DNA of 64,000 nt from Bicyclus anynana (GCF_947172395.1 NC_069093.1:4065561-4129560); one strand, 5' to 3'. Shown: positions 1 to 11,181, counted from the first letter of the stretch. The notes: generated from the sequence alone by a model not told the origin. Numbers and translations: made by a program.

Positions 1-14
1 ACGGAGGCCGTCAA
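1..14 (-). repeat. SINE-A head fragment, cut by window edge
   Basis: The first bases match the complement of the tRNA-like start of the SINE-A family (GACGGCCTCCGT) seen complete at 39486 and 52052. The rest of the copy lies outside the window. Confidence 0.6.
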
Positions 15-384
15 ACTCTTAACTCGTCAGACCTCTACTGTAAGGAAGGATATAAGGAAGGAAGCCCAATTAATTAAGCTGATAATGATGAATAATAATT
101 TCTAACATTATGGATACTTACTTAGAACAATGCCTCTTTGTAGATGAGTAGGTAGACATTTTACGAGGCACAGATGTTGCAAGCACATTAACGTCCCATG
201 AATAATACATATCAGGCTGAGTATTCAACAAAAGGTGCCGCAAATGAAGCATTGGAATTTGTATTAATAATGTAAGAAACATTTGTTTTGAACGAGCTCT
301 TACTTCGCGCCGCTTGAGTATATCTAAACAGTGGGTTATTCGTTATGGCTTTTAGAGGATACAATCAGAAAAAACACATTTAGG

Positions 385-660
385 GCTTCCGCACACGGGC
401 CACCGGCTACAACCACAAAACGCCGCTATCGGCATATTTCCTGTAGTTTTCATACATTTTATATGGACTCACCACTCCACGGTGGCCGCCATACGCTACA
501 ATTGTCGCTGCTCGCGTCTTGTGGTCAGCACCGGCCACTAAACGCCGACACAAAACGCCGCTATACGCCACTCGCGCGAATATTATATAGCATGTATGGG
601 TTAAAAAAATAAAAGCCAATGACCACAAGTGTCAACCACCGACCACAAGTGGCTTTCGCG
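385..660. repeat. GC-rich repeat-like segment, unidentified
   Basis: This block is clearly richer in GC and CpG than its AT-rich flanks. It contains a 15-bp exact direct repeat (ACAAAACGCCGCTAT at 415-429 and 550-564) and several CCACCGGC/CACCGGCC variants. Short ORFs run through it on both strands but resemble nothing I recognise. It is probably the body of a MITE or other non-autonomous element; no terminal repeat was found. Confidence 0.35.
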
Positions 661-687
661 TGCTTCAGCTACTTTTGTGGCCCCTCC

Positions 688-828
688 TTGCCGGTAGCGT
701 GGTAACTATTAGTGAGCCTCCCACCAGCCAGACATAGCAGAAATAAGAAAAGACCAATCAGCCCAGCCGAGGTTCAAACCCGGGTTATAAATCCACTGCG
801 CATACCACTGTGCCACGGAGACCGTCAA
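688..828 (-). repeat. SINE-A copy, 5' half
   Basis: On the minus strand this reads as the tRNA-like head (GTGGCGCAGTGG-type A box, GGTTCGA-type B box, here decayed) followed by the conserved GGCTGGTGGGAGGC block of SINE-A. The 3' half with the CAAGTTAGCCC motif is missing. Confidence 0.8.
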
Positions 829-995
829 TTATCTGGCATGATCTGGAAGTAAATATAAAAAATCGCTTAATCCTTCGACCTGCACCTTTGAAACCTCCTA
901 CCCCTTGAGGGTGGGGTTGATAAAAACGATGATAATTAATTTTTAATTTTTTAGCAATTTTATTCAAAGGCATTCATTTTCGATTCTAACATCTA

Positions 996-1330
996 AGTAT
1001 ACTTATAATAAAACTGGTCGAATTCTATACATTTATCTGCAATTTAAGATTTTACTTATACCATTTGTAACACTAAACGTTACCGTGGCATAGGCTACTA
1101 CTAGCGCCATCTAGAATCTATACTTATAATACGAATCCTGTACATATTTTGAAAATTTTAATTGGGGAAAATTTTTAGAGTTACAGTTTTAAAAATTTCT
1201 TCATAAATCATTAAAAAAAATACGAATTATAATGCGATTCAAAAATTTTTATAAATCAAACTCTAAAATGGTGAAATAGGGCTTGAAAGTTTACATTGAT
1301 TTCCACGCGGACGAAGTCGCAGTCCGCTAG
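996..1330 (+). mobile_element. Helitron-like non-autonomous element, family F
   Basis: It starts with a TTATAATAAAACTGGTC motif and ends GACGAAGTCGCAGTCCGCTAG, a terminus of the type that closes many Helitron-like elements here. A longer relative lies at 26779-27352 and shares the segment with CTACTAGCGCCATCTAGAAT, so these are two copies of one family that differ by an internal segment. It has no ORF and would be non-autonomous. Confidence 0.6.
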
Positions 1331-1674
1331 TAGATAATATGGTGCATTATGATTTGTGAACAGACAGTAACCTCCACAGCTTCCCAACAATAAGCAAGTT
1401 TAACTACGCCTTAAACCGTGTAACGATGCGTTTAAAACTTCTTCAAGTTTATGGCGGCCATAACTCTTCGTACGCCATTAGGCATTAACATCGTCGGATG
1501 ATAGCTTTGAAATTCTCGGAAGTATTGCTATAAATTATACTAATTTATTTATAAACGGATATCTATTGATACTTTACTGTTTTCCGCGATTAAGCAAGTG
1601 TGTTTCGGCCTAGTTGTTATTAAAGTATAATGGTCTGATTAATGCTTGCCACTCACCATCTAATACGTCCACAT

Positions 1675-1986
1675 CATCATCATCATTATCAACCCATATT
1701 CGGCTAACTGCTGCTCGAGTCTCCTTTCAGAATTAGAGTGGTTAGGCCAATAGTCAACCACGATGGCCCAATGCGGATTGGCAGACTTCACACATGTAGA
1801 GAATTAAGAAACTTCTCTGGTATGCAGGTTTTTTCAGGACGTTTTCCTTTACCGTTTGAGATACGTGATAATTAATTTCTTAAAATGCACTCTACTGAAA
1901 AGTTGGAGGTGCATGCCTCGGACCGGATTCGAACCCACTCCCTCCGGAATCGGAGGTCATATTAATTGAAACTATAACGGCTCGTT
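1675..1986 (-). repeat. SINE-B copy with target duplication
   Basis: This is a near full-length copy of the second tRNA-derived SINE family. On the minus strand the decayed tRNA-like head is followed by the conserved body (CACGTGTCTCAAACGGTGAAGG, GCGTGTGTGAAGTCTGCCAATCC region, GAGGAGACTCGAGC) and a GATGAT tail. It is bracketed by a 12-bp direct repeat ATACGTCCACAT (1663-1674 and 1987-1998), the target-site duplication expected from LINE-assisted insertion. Confidence 0.85.
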
Positions 1987-2023
1987 ATACGTCCACATAC
2001 ACCTTTCAATTGTAGGTGTGATT

Positions 2024-2301
2024 GACGATACTCTGTGCAGAGCCTGCATGGAGTAAACGAGACAGCGCTATACGTTATGCTCAGGTTGCAGAGGCGTAAC
2101 GGAACAACGAGCAACCTACATTGGTTCCTCAGCGACACTCCTTATGGCTATCGGCGACCTGGTCAGCCTGCTGAGCTTCTGGAGCGAGCTCGGCTGGATG
2201 GAGTGAATCCAGCGGGGACCTACACCGATGGACCCACAAACAATGGCCAATCACAGGGCCAAGTGTGGCAACGGCCTAGAAGAAAGAAGAAGAAGAAGAA
2301 A
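2024..2301 (+). pseudogene. Non-LTR retrotransposon ORF2 C-terminus, decayed
   Basis: Three successive reading frames together give a C-terminal segment of a LINE reverse-transcriptase polyprotein: DDTLCRACME (a CxxC half of the terminal zinc knuckle), then ETALYVM, then EQRATYIGSS and DLVSLLSFWSELGWME before a stop at 2204. At least two frameshifts and an internal stop make it non-functional. A GAA-rich tail (2279-2300) follows and looks like the 3' microsatellite tail of the insertion. The clade is not resolved; Jockey/R1-like is plausible. Confidence 0.65.
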
Positions 2302-3725
2302 ATCATACAAATAAAGAAAAATAAAGAAAATCATAGACAATATGGTAAAATAAAGAAGATCATAGACAATACGGCTTTCAAAACGAAAAATACCAAACTG
2401 AAACTCATTCCCCGAGATATTTAGATTGAATCAACAGAAAGCAACCAAGTTTACATAATCGCGCAAAATAAAATCGTATTGTTACGTAGTCAGAGTTAAT
2501 TTGTATTGTATAAAGCAGGGAATTAACATTTATTCCAGCAAATTGAGTCATTCTAGTGTCGGCCATTTAAATAAAATGTACAGTACGGAGTGAACGTTGC
2601 CGACGCGTTTTGTTTTATGGTTGACAATAAAATTGTTGACGGCGTCATTTTTCTTATTCCCCGACAAATCGCATTTTTATGATGCTGCTTAGAGGCGCAT
2701 TGTTTTAAATTGTTGTATTAATTTACGTAATTTCCGAGTCCCCCATGTAAATTGTTTTTTGTAGATCTGATGTGTTAAAGTAAGGAGACAAATTATTGCA
2801 GTGTCTTTTTCGTCTTGTAATTAATTTCAGATTAAATATTAACAATCTTAATGATTTGTTTATGAAAAAGTTTCATAATAGGGGTATTTAAAAGCCAAGT
2901 GCGTTTTATAAAACGGATTTAAGACACGAGTTTTAAAAATAAACTTTGTGTCGTTTCATTAGGTGTCTCATCACATACCCAAAGAAAATATGATCGTTTG
3001 AAAAAAGTCAGGTAGGTATTTTAAACGTAATTTAAGCAACGACTTATGTATGTATGTACTTGAATTTAAGTATGTACTTGAATTTGAGTGACGCCAAATT
3101 CTAAATTTTAATTTTTAAATTACGCATCTTCGAAAGTAGTGATTTCTTTGCGTGGTTCCATAACAAAGATGAAGCAAAAAGCCTTGGGTGGTTGGTCATA
3201 TTAAAACAGTTATTTCGTTAAACACAGTGCATAATAAGTAGGTACTTACTTATTAAGAAAGTTGTGCTATATATTTTTTTTAATTTCATACAATATGTAT
3301 TGCTATTAGGCATTGTGTGTGGATAATCTATGTTATTATAATATTTTTTTAAATTTCATTGATGAAATTGTATGATGCTATGAGAGTAAATAAATGAACA
3401 ATAGCTATAATTAACACTTTTATATCAATAAAGGATTGGCTGATCACAGAATATTAAAACAAAACAGATGAACCAATTTGGCACCATTCGGCATATTATG
3501 TAGTTCTTTAAAACGCCTCTAGTTACTTTGAGCATTTTCGCACCGAGCCATGTCACCTGAGCAAACATAGGCCTGAGCCAATTTAGAAAACACCGCTCCA
3601 TGGATTGGTATTGGAAACATACTCGGCATCTACGGCACGTCAAAGAGGCAGTCAATTTTCACAGCCTTTACAAATTTGCCCTACCTTTCCAATTACAGCC
3701 CCTTCGTACTAGCGTTTCCCCAGTA
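2302..3725. other. No gene or repeat recognised
   Basis: AT-rich sequence with short homopolymer runs. I see no splice-bounded coding segment and no match to the repeat families found elsewhere in the window. Confidence 0.5.
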
Positions 3726-3772
3726 TTTTTTTAACCGACTTCAAAAAAGGAGGAGGTTCTACGTTCGGCACC
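3726..3772 (+). repeat. Terminal motif of a dispersed lepidopteran repeat
   Basis: AACCGACTTCAAAAAAGGAG followed by GAGGTTCTACGTTCGGC recurs at 54758-54800 and, reversed, at 44890-44930 and 58860-58905. It marks the end of a dispersed element whose body I cannot delimit here. Confidence 0.5.
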
Positions 3773-3936
3773 ACAAGAGAGTTACAGCTTAGACGAGCGA
3801 TAAAGCTTTGCCATCGTCGAATCTGAGTTATTCCTTCTAAAAACCTTTTTTTCTTCTGCTGCATACGTGACGTGTTTTATCTTGGATGGGACGGGACATG
3901 TTCTGGAAGTTCCTTAAAAATATGTACAATAACACC

Positions 3937-3988
3937 ATCGTATACGTATCGTAGCGGATCGTATCGCATCGTATCATATCGTATACGT
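3937..3988. repeat. Degenerate GTATC tandem repeat
   Basis: Repeated GTATC/GTATCGCATC units, about eight imperfect copies in 50 bases, ending in a GTATACGTCACG. Confidence 0.6.
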
Positions 3989-4039
3989 CACGGGTGTACA
4001 GACTGGACGGCGAAGGGATGTTTTGAACTGTGTTTGGAG

Positions 4040-4114
4040 TCGGTACAGCGGGCGGGAATCATACCACCACCTTTCAGTGATTTTCCGGCTCTTTTACTGC
4101 TGAGCTATTGAGGC
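4040..4114 (-). repeat. SINE-D tRNA-like head
   Basis: On the minus strand it reads GCCTCAATAGCTCAGCAG, then an anticodon-like stem region, then a decayed B box near CACCACC. The same head is seen at 29006 (plus) and 41850-41915 (minus). Confidence 0.5.
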
Positions 4115-4157
4115 TTTGTTGAGAATCTGGATGGCATCAACGTTTACGACGTTTTTT

Positions 4158-4365
4158 GAGGTCTTCTTAATTGGTCCAGATCTGGCTGGTGGGAGAATTC
4201 GCCAGTGGCTAGCTAGTCAGTAGCGTTCCGGTACGATGTCGTGTAGAAACAGAAAGGTGCGAATTTTCATCCACCTCCTAACAAGTTAGCCTGCTTCCAT
4301 CTTAGATTGCATCATCACTTACCATCAGGTAAGATTGTAGACAAGGCTAAATCTTATTATTTTTT
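4158..4365 (+). repeat. SINE-A copy, 5' truncated
   Basis: It starts in the middle of the family at GAGGTCTTCTTAATTGGTCC and runs through the CAAGTTAGCC block to a T-rich tail. It faces the neighbouring copy at 4378-4690 tail to tail, forming a long inverted repeat. Confidence 0.85.
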
Positions 4366-4377
4366 TTTATTTTTTTA

Positions 4378-4690
4378 TTCTTTACAAGTTAGCCCTTGAC
4401 TACAATCTCACCTGATGGTAAGTGATGATGTAATCTAAGATGGAAGCGGGCTAACTTATTAGGAGGATGAAAATCCACACTCCTTTCGGTTTCTACACGA
4501 CATCGTACCGGAACGCTAAATCGCTTGGCGGTACGTCTTTGTCGGTAGGGTGGTAACTAGCCACGGCTGAAGCCTCCCACCAGCTAGACCTGGACCAATT
4601 AAGAAAACCTTAATCGGCCCAGCCGGGGATCGAACCCAGGACCTCCGTTAATAAATCCACCGCGCATACCACTGCGCCGGAGGCCGTCAA
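4378..4690 (-). repeat. SINE-A copy, near full length
   Basis: The complete family structure is readable on the minus strand: head GGCGCAGTGGTATGCGCGGT, B box GGTTCGATCCCC, GGCTGGTGGGAGGC block, TAGCGTTCCGGTACGATGTC block, and a 3' end rich in A. It is among the best-preserved copies in the window. Confidence 0.9.
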
Positions 4691-4799
4691 AGAATAAAGA
4701 AAAAAACGCACATAAAATCGTTGGTGTAAGATTATTGAAGACGATTTCGGAAACGGCTGACGTTAGAAACTAGTCATCCTAAACAAACATGTGGTTAGG

Positions 4800-5880
4800 G
4801 ACCGCAAATATTTTACCAATAAACTGGATACGCTCACGCGGCGAGTGGTGATGACACTGGCCGTTATCGTTGCTGTTTTACGCGTTTTGTTACTCTGTAG
4901 CCGCTATAGCCTTCACTCATAAGTATAAACTTCTACGGTAAATATTTTTGAACGATCACACTTAGTTCCATATTGTATCTACGTAGCCAGCCCCCGTACT
5001 ATAAACTATAATCTACCTTCCTGCCCAATTTCTTCTTTGTACGTACGGTTTTCGAGATTTCGTGATGAATGATCTTTCGTATATATATATTAAGATCACA
5101 TATCGACATCAAAGTACTGCTTAACAAAGACTTTCCAACTTTACTTACTTATCGTGTAAACTAAAATATTTTTTGTTATAATCGACATAGTGAAAGTTAT
5201 TAGGTACTGTTTTTTTTGTACCTTACAACCTTTTTGAATGCAGACATATTTTACCTAATAATCTTAAAACCTATTTTTAAATTAAATTATTTTGTAATTG
5301 ACTAATTTTAAAACCTCTTTTTTTAATGTTAATTTTATAACTATACATTGTAGAGTTACTTGACCCAGACCATTTGAAGCAGTTTTGTTTTTCATTCGAA
5401 CAATGTAATAAAAAATATTTCATAGTTTGTGGACTAAAACAATTTCGCTTTCCGCCGATTATCTTAAATTACTAATCTTCACTTAGGTTACGAATAGGTA
5501 TAGGAAAAGGAATACAAAAATCATATTTCATATAAAAGCCCTGACGTAAGCCGCTGCCGATAGCTCGTTAGGTGTGAAACTGTCAGGGTTGCCACGCTGA
5601 AGAAAATCCGTAATACTTTTCAGTTTAATTGACGTATTCGATTTAGTTTTTCCGTTTTAAATTCTCCTTTTTGCACCATATTTGTGAATATTTTATTAAA
5701 GTTTTGTAAAACTCTATTCAATAATACTTTTAATAAAACAACTTTTTCTAACTTGATTTTGATTTTTGCTAATTTTTAATAAATTGTAATGACCTGAGCA
5801 ACTGATGAGCATTAACTTTAGTTCACAGTAGGTATACAAATCTTGGTCTTTAAATAAGTACTGTTTAAATTGAAGAAGAA
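4800..5880. other. No gene or repeat recognised
   Basis: AT-rich sequence. A short AGGGTTGCCACGCTG segment at about 5585 recalls a repeat motif seen near 9372 and 45530, but no element edges are visible. Confidence 0.45.
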
Positions 5881-5975
5881 AGAAACTCATCATCCTATTT
5901 CTCGACCAGGACTCGAATCCGGGACGTCGTGATTCGACGCCACATAAGCCAGCCACAGAACCAACTGAGACAGTT
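5880..5975 (-). repeat. tRNA-derived SINE head, another family
   Basis: Minus-strand sequence has an A-box-like TCAGTTGGTTCTGTGGC and a B-box-like GGATTCGAGTCC about 45 bases apart, the RNA polymerase III promoter layout. There is no acceptor-stem pairing, so it is read as a SINE head and not as a tRNA gene. Confidence 0.5.
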
Positions 5976-6054
5976 GGTTCAGACAGACAAAAACACTATA
6001 TGACTATTAATTGATATAAGAATAATCTCTCAAGCTGTCTCAAACACTAGCAAT

Positions 6055-6170
6055 AGTTCCCGTCCCCGTGGGAATAGAGGGATAAAATATAGCCTATGAT
6101 ATTGATAAATAACGTGGCTTTCTATTGGTAAAAGAATTTTCAAAATCAGATCAATAAATTACCCCCTACA
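6055..6170 (-). mobile_element. Helitron-like fragment
   Basis: It contains the CCCGTCCCCGTGGGAATAGA and GGGATAAAATATAGCCTATG blocks in minus orientation, the same as in copies at 6590-6782 and 44325-44475. Both ends are lost. Confidence 0.6.
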
Positions 6171-6589
6171 ACCTTACAAACTTTGCCTCTAATATTAGAT
6201 TTGAAATATTGTACCAATCCAGTTAGTCTTATTACACGTCTTAAGGTTTTGAATGCATTTCCTCCCAAATAAATCTCCGGCGAACAGACGCTGGTCTAAG
6301 ATTAATTCCAGGCAATACAAGAGGCTGAAGTTGATCCCAAGTTGTATAAATCTTGCGGCGGTTTGTTGTAACTAAGGATGAAATATTGCCGGCAAATGGA
6401 ACAATTTGTTAGTTTTTGGATACCTTGAATGTAACAAGGTTTGTATGCGTCTTGTTTTTTAGGGTTCCTTAGTCCACAATGAACCCTTTTAGCTCCACCA
6501 TGTCAGTAATAAGCAGTTAATTAGCATGAATGTGAACATAAAAAATGTCAACAAAGTCGTAAAATAAAATCTTCAAAAATATTTTTTTA

Positions 6590-6782
6590 CTAGTGGACGC
6601 CGCGCGGTTTCACCCTCGTGGTTCCCGTTCCTATAAGAATAGGGGATAAAATATAGCCTATAACCTTCTTCGATAAATGGGCTATCTAGCGCTGAAATAA
6701 TTTTTCAAATCGGACCAGTAGTTTCTGAGATTAGCGCGTTCAAACAAACAAACTATTCAGCTTTATAATATTAGTATATAGA
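6590..6782 (-). mobile_element. Helitron-like non-autonomous element
   Basis: On the minus strand it begins ACTAATATTATAAAGCTGAA, passes GAGATTAGCGCG and GGGATAAAATATAGCC (each on its own strand) and ends GCGTCCACTAG. Start and CTAG end match the Helitron-like families described in Lepidoptera. There is no ORF. Confidence 0.7.
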
Positions 6783-6837
6783 TTGTACCTCCCCTACCGT
6801 TGTTATTCTGACTCGCACTTGGCCGGTTTTTATTTAT

Positions 6838-6891
6838 TGTAAATTTTATTTGGGTCGTAGCAGCATTACTACGACCCAAATAAAATTTACA
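6838..6891. other. Perfect 23-bp stem hairpin
   Basis: Arms 6838-6860 and 6869-6891 are exact reverse complements (TGTAAATTTTATTTGGGTCG plus TAG), separated by an 8-base loop CAGCATTA. It lies just beyond a TTGGCCGGTTTTT repeat motif and may be the terminal hairpin or collapsed core of a palindromic element. Confidence 0.9.
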
Positions 6892-6904
6892 GGGGCGCTA
6901 GGGC

Positions 6905-7110
6905 GAGTGCGGAAGTTCTACCATTTGATCATATAACTTGAGGGTCTGGATCCTTCAAACCTGCTACCTCCCAAAACCACCACGGTCCAAACTCCATAAT
7001 TGGCTACCTTACTTATTTATGGTAGGAGAATGAGCTGACAAACTTTCAGCTTTTATTAAATGACGAAGGTCTGGGGTTCACGGGCTCGTCGGGCCTTCTA
7101 ATAGGACTTG
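6905..7110 (+). repeat. Dispersed repeat I, copy 1
   Basis: The order AACCTGCTACCTCCCAAACC, CTTACTTATTTATGGT, AACTTTCAGCTTTTAT, GGTCTGGGGTTCACGGGCTC is repeated with substitutions at 41440-41600. Its class is unknown; no coding potential is visible. Confidence 0.5.
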
Positions 7111-7129
7111 TAGGCTGAGTGTATCAAGA

Positions 7130-7275
7130 CTGATTTTCAAAACTTTAATTTTGAGTTTTCGAATAATTATTATCACCATTATCTTAAGTATAATGTTATT
7201 CCCTGACATCGAAAGTGCTTGTAAACTAAGCCTATTTGAAATAAATGAATTTTGATTGATTGGTTGATTGATTGA
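7130..7275 (+). mobile_element. LINE 3' end (CR1/Jockey-like), TTGA tail
   Basis: GAAAGTGCTTGTAAACTAAG is followed by AAATAAATGAATTTTGATTG and TTGATTGATTGAT repeats. The same 3' UTR appears complete at 14570-14697, so this is the truncated 3' end of the same LINE family. Confidence 0.65.
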
Positions 7276-7925
7276 TCATGCTCAGCGATCGGGTTCAGTA
7301 TTGCAGCAGATAGAAATAAGGTTTCACGACCCCTGAAGTTATTCTTTATGATGTACTTTTATATAATTGTAAAAGTTATTTTGTATTTTCATTTCATTAA
7401 GTTCTAGGAAGTTTTGTTATTAAGACAGAGAGATTCTAGTACTCCTTTTATAATTACCTGGATTTCTTTACAGAGATATTGTAACACGCATTAGCTCAAA
7501 ACAATACTTCAGTAATTGTTGTACTTTTATCGAGAAACGTACCGCCAAGAAAATAAATCCAAGACCTGCCAGATAGAGAAAAAATCATCTGATTGTCTTC
7601 TTATATCTACCTACAAGAAGTTATCATTATAGAACAATATTGACTATTTTTCTAAACTACTTAAATAAAATCAACCAAACAGACTTCAACTTCTAAGTAC
7701 CCACATTCAGTTTGTGCATCGGATCGTGAAATTCCAAGCCAATACATTAGATTGGATGGAATCCAAATGAAAAATTACAATAAATCCTTGGCAAAGAATA
7801 AACTTTTTATTAAAGAACTTAAAAATAGAATGCATTTAAATACATGTACGTCATCAAATAAACTTAATAACAAGTTGAAATTTAAAATTTGTAAAACCGC
7901 CGGAGGTCATGAAATTAACTAAAAT

Positions 7926-8237
7926 CGTCGTCGTCGTCGTTATCAACTCATATTCGGCTCACTGCTGAGCTCGAGTCTCCTCTTAGAACGAGAGGGGTTA
8001 AACCAATAGTCCACCACGCTGGCAGAATGCGGATTGGCAGACTTCACACAGACAGAGAATTAGGAAAACTCTCTGGTATGCAGGTTTCCTCACGATGTTT
8101 TCCTTCACCGTTTGAGACACGTGATATTTAATTTCTTAGAATGCACACAACAGAAAAGTTGGAGGTGCATGCCCCGGACCAGATTCGAACCCACACCCTC
8201 CGGAATCGGAGGCATATCCACTGGGCTATCAGGTCTG
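7926..8237 (-). repeat. SINE-B copy, near full length
   Basis: The minus strand shows the tRNA-like head (TAGCCCAGTGGATATGCCTC, GGGTTCGAATCTGG), the ACGTGTCTCAAACGGTGAAG body and a CGACGACGACGACG tail. The small ORF crossing the head is an artefact of the SINE. Confidence 0.85.
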
Positions 8238-8675
8238 ACTACTACTTTATGCCAGAAAGTCGTTCTATCTTAGCAGAAAAGCTTAAATGTTATTGCAATA
8301 TTTATGCTGGATCAAACAAAATTATTTACTGCCTATATTATTTATGCCACAGACAGACAGACAGATAGACAGTTAGACATCGACGTCAAACTTATAAAAC
8401 CCCTCTTTTTGCGTTAAAAATTCATGCTCTCAGTTCCTTGTGGTATTTTCAGTTAGTCAAACAGTTCTGGCGCCAAATTTATCCGACAAAAATTCTCAAA
8501 ATACGTTTCACTTCAAACTGGAGCATTGACTCGAGAATGTTCAATTGCAAATTCTTTCTAAAGTCTATGCGATCTAACATTATTTCAAAGTGAATCCTTC
8601 GTTGAAGATTTTTAACCGTTCTAGGTGGACGGACTCTAGTTTTTTTTAGTAGGTGTAGGTATTTTCCATTCTAGG

Positions 8676-8956
8676 GACGGCCCCCGTGGCGCAGTGGTAT
8701 GCGCGATGGATTTACAAGACGCAGCTCCTGGGTACAATCGATTGAGGTTTTCTTAATTTTATAATGTAATTAATTTTAAAATATTTTAAATTGGTTGGTG
8801 AGAGGCTGTGGCCGTGGCTAGTTACCACCCTACCGGCGTGTGCGAAAGTGGATTGTCTTCCTACTCCTAACAAGTTAGCCCGCTACCATCTTAGGTTACA
8901 TCATCACTTACCATCAGGTGAGATTGTGGTCAAGGGCTAACTTGTAAAGAATAAAA
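8676..8956 (+). repeat. SINE-A copy with internal change
   Basis: The head GACGGCCCCCGTGGCGCAGT and the 3' CAAGTTAGCCC block are kept. The B box is altered (GGGTACAATCGATTGAGG) and part of the middle is lost (GGCGTGTGCGAAAGTGG joins two distant blocks). The tail is A-rich. Confidence 0.85.
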
Positions 8957-9439
8957 AAAACAAAAATTGGGAGCAGTGCAAGTTCATTTAAATCGGCTTA
9001 GTACTTTTTAAGATAGAGAGATAAATGTATATCAGACAGATAGAAAGTAATTTAAAATTCAAGTGATCATAAAATTAATCTGAATTGTATTTTATTTAAT
9101 TGCTAAAAGGGGGAGATAAAAGTTTCATAATTAATCTTGAGAAAAGCTAAATATGCCAACATTTTTCGAAGTTTTTAGACTATGTTTCTAGCTTCACCTT
9201 TAGAAGATAACTAAATGGTTGTGACAGCAATATTGGAGTAGATTTCCGCCAAGAAATCGTTTCCAGTAATCCCTGCAGGAAAACATTCAATGTGTATCAG
9301 GGACGTGTGGAAAATATAGAAAACGATTTGTCTACGTCGCGATGGATGAGCCAAGTTTTTACTATAACTAGGGTTGCCATGAGTACTCGCATACTACAAA
9401 TATTCTCTAAAGAATAAAATTATTGATTTACTTTGTCGA

Positions 9440-9668
9440 GTCGAAGTCGAAGGTACGCGAAGCTGAAGTGGCAATGGGCGGGGCACATAGTTTGAAGAGC
9501 CGATGGACGTTGGGATCCCAAGGTGCCGGAAGGGAGACTTAACACTAGAAAGCGCAGTGTTTGTCGACCAGATTGACTGACGACAACAAGCGAGTCGCAG
9601 GTATTTGCTGGATGCAGGTGGCTCAGGATCATGATGTTTTTAAAATTCCTACTAAAGGCCTATGTCTA
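9440..9668 (+). pseudogene. RTE-clade LINE C-terminal fragment
   Basis: Broken frames give the KLKWQWAGH, RADGRWG-like and QDHDVF-like motifs found in intact form at 60658-61077. This is the conserved segment after the reverse-transcriptase domain of lepidopteran RTE elements. Several indels and stops are present. Confidence 0.7.
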
Positions 9669-10378
9669 AAGGCCTTTATATTGTTGTTTTACATTGAATA
9701 TTGAGGGTTTTTGTGGGATCTGGGTAATTTAGATAAATAAATAATTTCATTGTATACTTAATGAACTTTTGTAATGTAACGCCTACTCTTTATTAAGGTG
9801 TTTTCTATTATTTCATTTATTCATAAAACATTACTGGCGAAATTAAAAAAGTCAGTCCCAGTATCTTCAGCCCTAGAAAGATGATATGCTGCTCCAATGC
9901 GGCTTAGCGGGATTATGTTGATAATGTAAAATTAACGGTCACTATCAGTTTTGTGAATTACTTAATAAATGTCTTAAAACCTACATAGGCGGTGTAATAC
10001 CACCAAGTTTTACCAACACCGAATGAGAATTTTTATTGAAAATATCTCATGATATCATATCATCAATAAGAAAACCTCAGTAAGTATTCCATGATTCATG
10101 CCACACAAGGCAGGCAGTACTAGATTAGTAAAGCAAACATGGCTACCCTAGTCAGGGATTTCACTTGGAACGAGCATCGCAGCGGCTTATGTCGAGCACC
10201 TACGTGTGTTTACTGTACAGGACTCGCTCACGAAATATTGCATCCATTCATTTTCATATGCAATCGGTGCGGAATACGAAACGAATTAATGTGGAATTGT
10301 TAATTGGTTTATTGGAACTATTTATCTTTTTACCCGCTGGTGTTTTTTCAGCGTATGCATCTATGAATTAATTTATAA

Positions 10379-10610
10379 CTAGCGGACGCCCGCGATTTTG
10401 CCCGCGTGGAATTCAGTTTTTCACAAATCCCGCGGGAACCATGGATTTTTCCGGGATGAAAAGTAACGTTAATCTAGAGTAAAATCTATTTAATTTCTAA
10501 ATTTCAGCCAAATCGCTTGTAGCCGCAGCGTAAAAGAGGAACAAACATACTTACACACTTAAACACTTTCACACTTACACACAAACTTTTGCCTTTATAA
10601 TATTAGTAGT
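10379..10610 (-). mobile_element. Helitron-like non-autonomous element
   Basis: On the minus strand it runs from ACTAATATTATAAAGGC through CAAATCCCGCGGGAACC (its complement) to GCGGGCGTCCGCTAG at 10379. CTAG is the expected 3' terminus. A CTTACACACTTAAACACTTT run inside it is a local expansion. It is close to the copies at 15432 and 61562. Confidence 0.75.
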
Positions 10611-10880
10611 GTGACTAGTGTGATGTTACCAGATTTACAGGAATATATTATGGTTATATGATTAATGTAACTTGTAAATTATGTATTTAAGATAATTTAA
10701 TTTTTATTATCATTATATTTTCTTTAATGAATCAGTTAATAGTTTAAAAAACGAGAGGTTCAAGTTTTCGATTCGTATTATTTGTTAAAATACAGTACGA
10801 ATGTAACTACAATCGTTGATATGCATACTTCCTTATAATTTACAGTGCAATGTACAAATCCTTAGATAATTACTTTAATC

Positions 10881-11181
10881 ATCATTATACTTTAATCATA
10901 TTTGGCTCACTGCTGAGCTCGAGTCTCCTCTCACAATGAGATATGCCGCCACAATGAGATATGACGCCATGCTAGCCCAATGCGGATTGGCAGACTTCAA
11001 ACATGCAGAGAATTAAGAAAATTCTATTTTTATTTTATCTTAAAATTCTCTGGTATGCAAGTTTCTTCACGATGTTTTCCTTTACCGTTTGAAACACGTG
11101 CTATTTAATTTCATAAATGCAAAGTTGAACCCACTCTCTCCGGAATCTGCAGAGGTCATATCCACTGGGCTATCATGGCTC
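10881..11181 (-). repeat. SINE-B copy, first of a tandem pair
   Basis: Readable body and head on the minus strand, with an internal duplication near 10940-10970 (ACAATGAGATATG twice) and a disrupted B box. It is preceded by AATTACTTTAAT (10868) and followed by AATTACTTT (11183), a target-duplication-like repeat shared with the next copy. Confidence 0.8.

Noticed and set aside
6838..6891. microRNA precursor
   Set aside because: The stem is fully paired and only 23 bp with an 8-base loop. Animal precursors have longer, imperfect stems, and small-RNA data would be needed.
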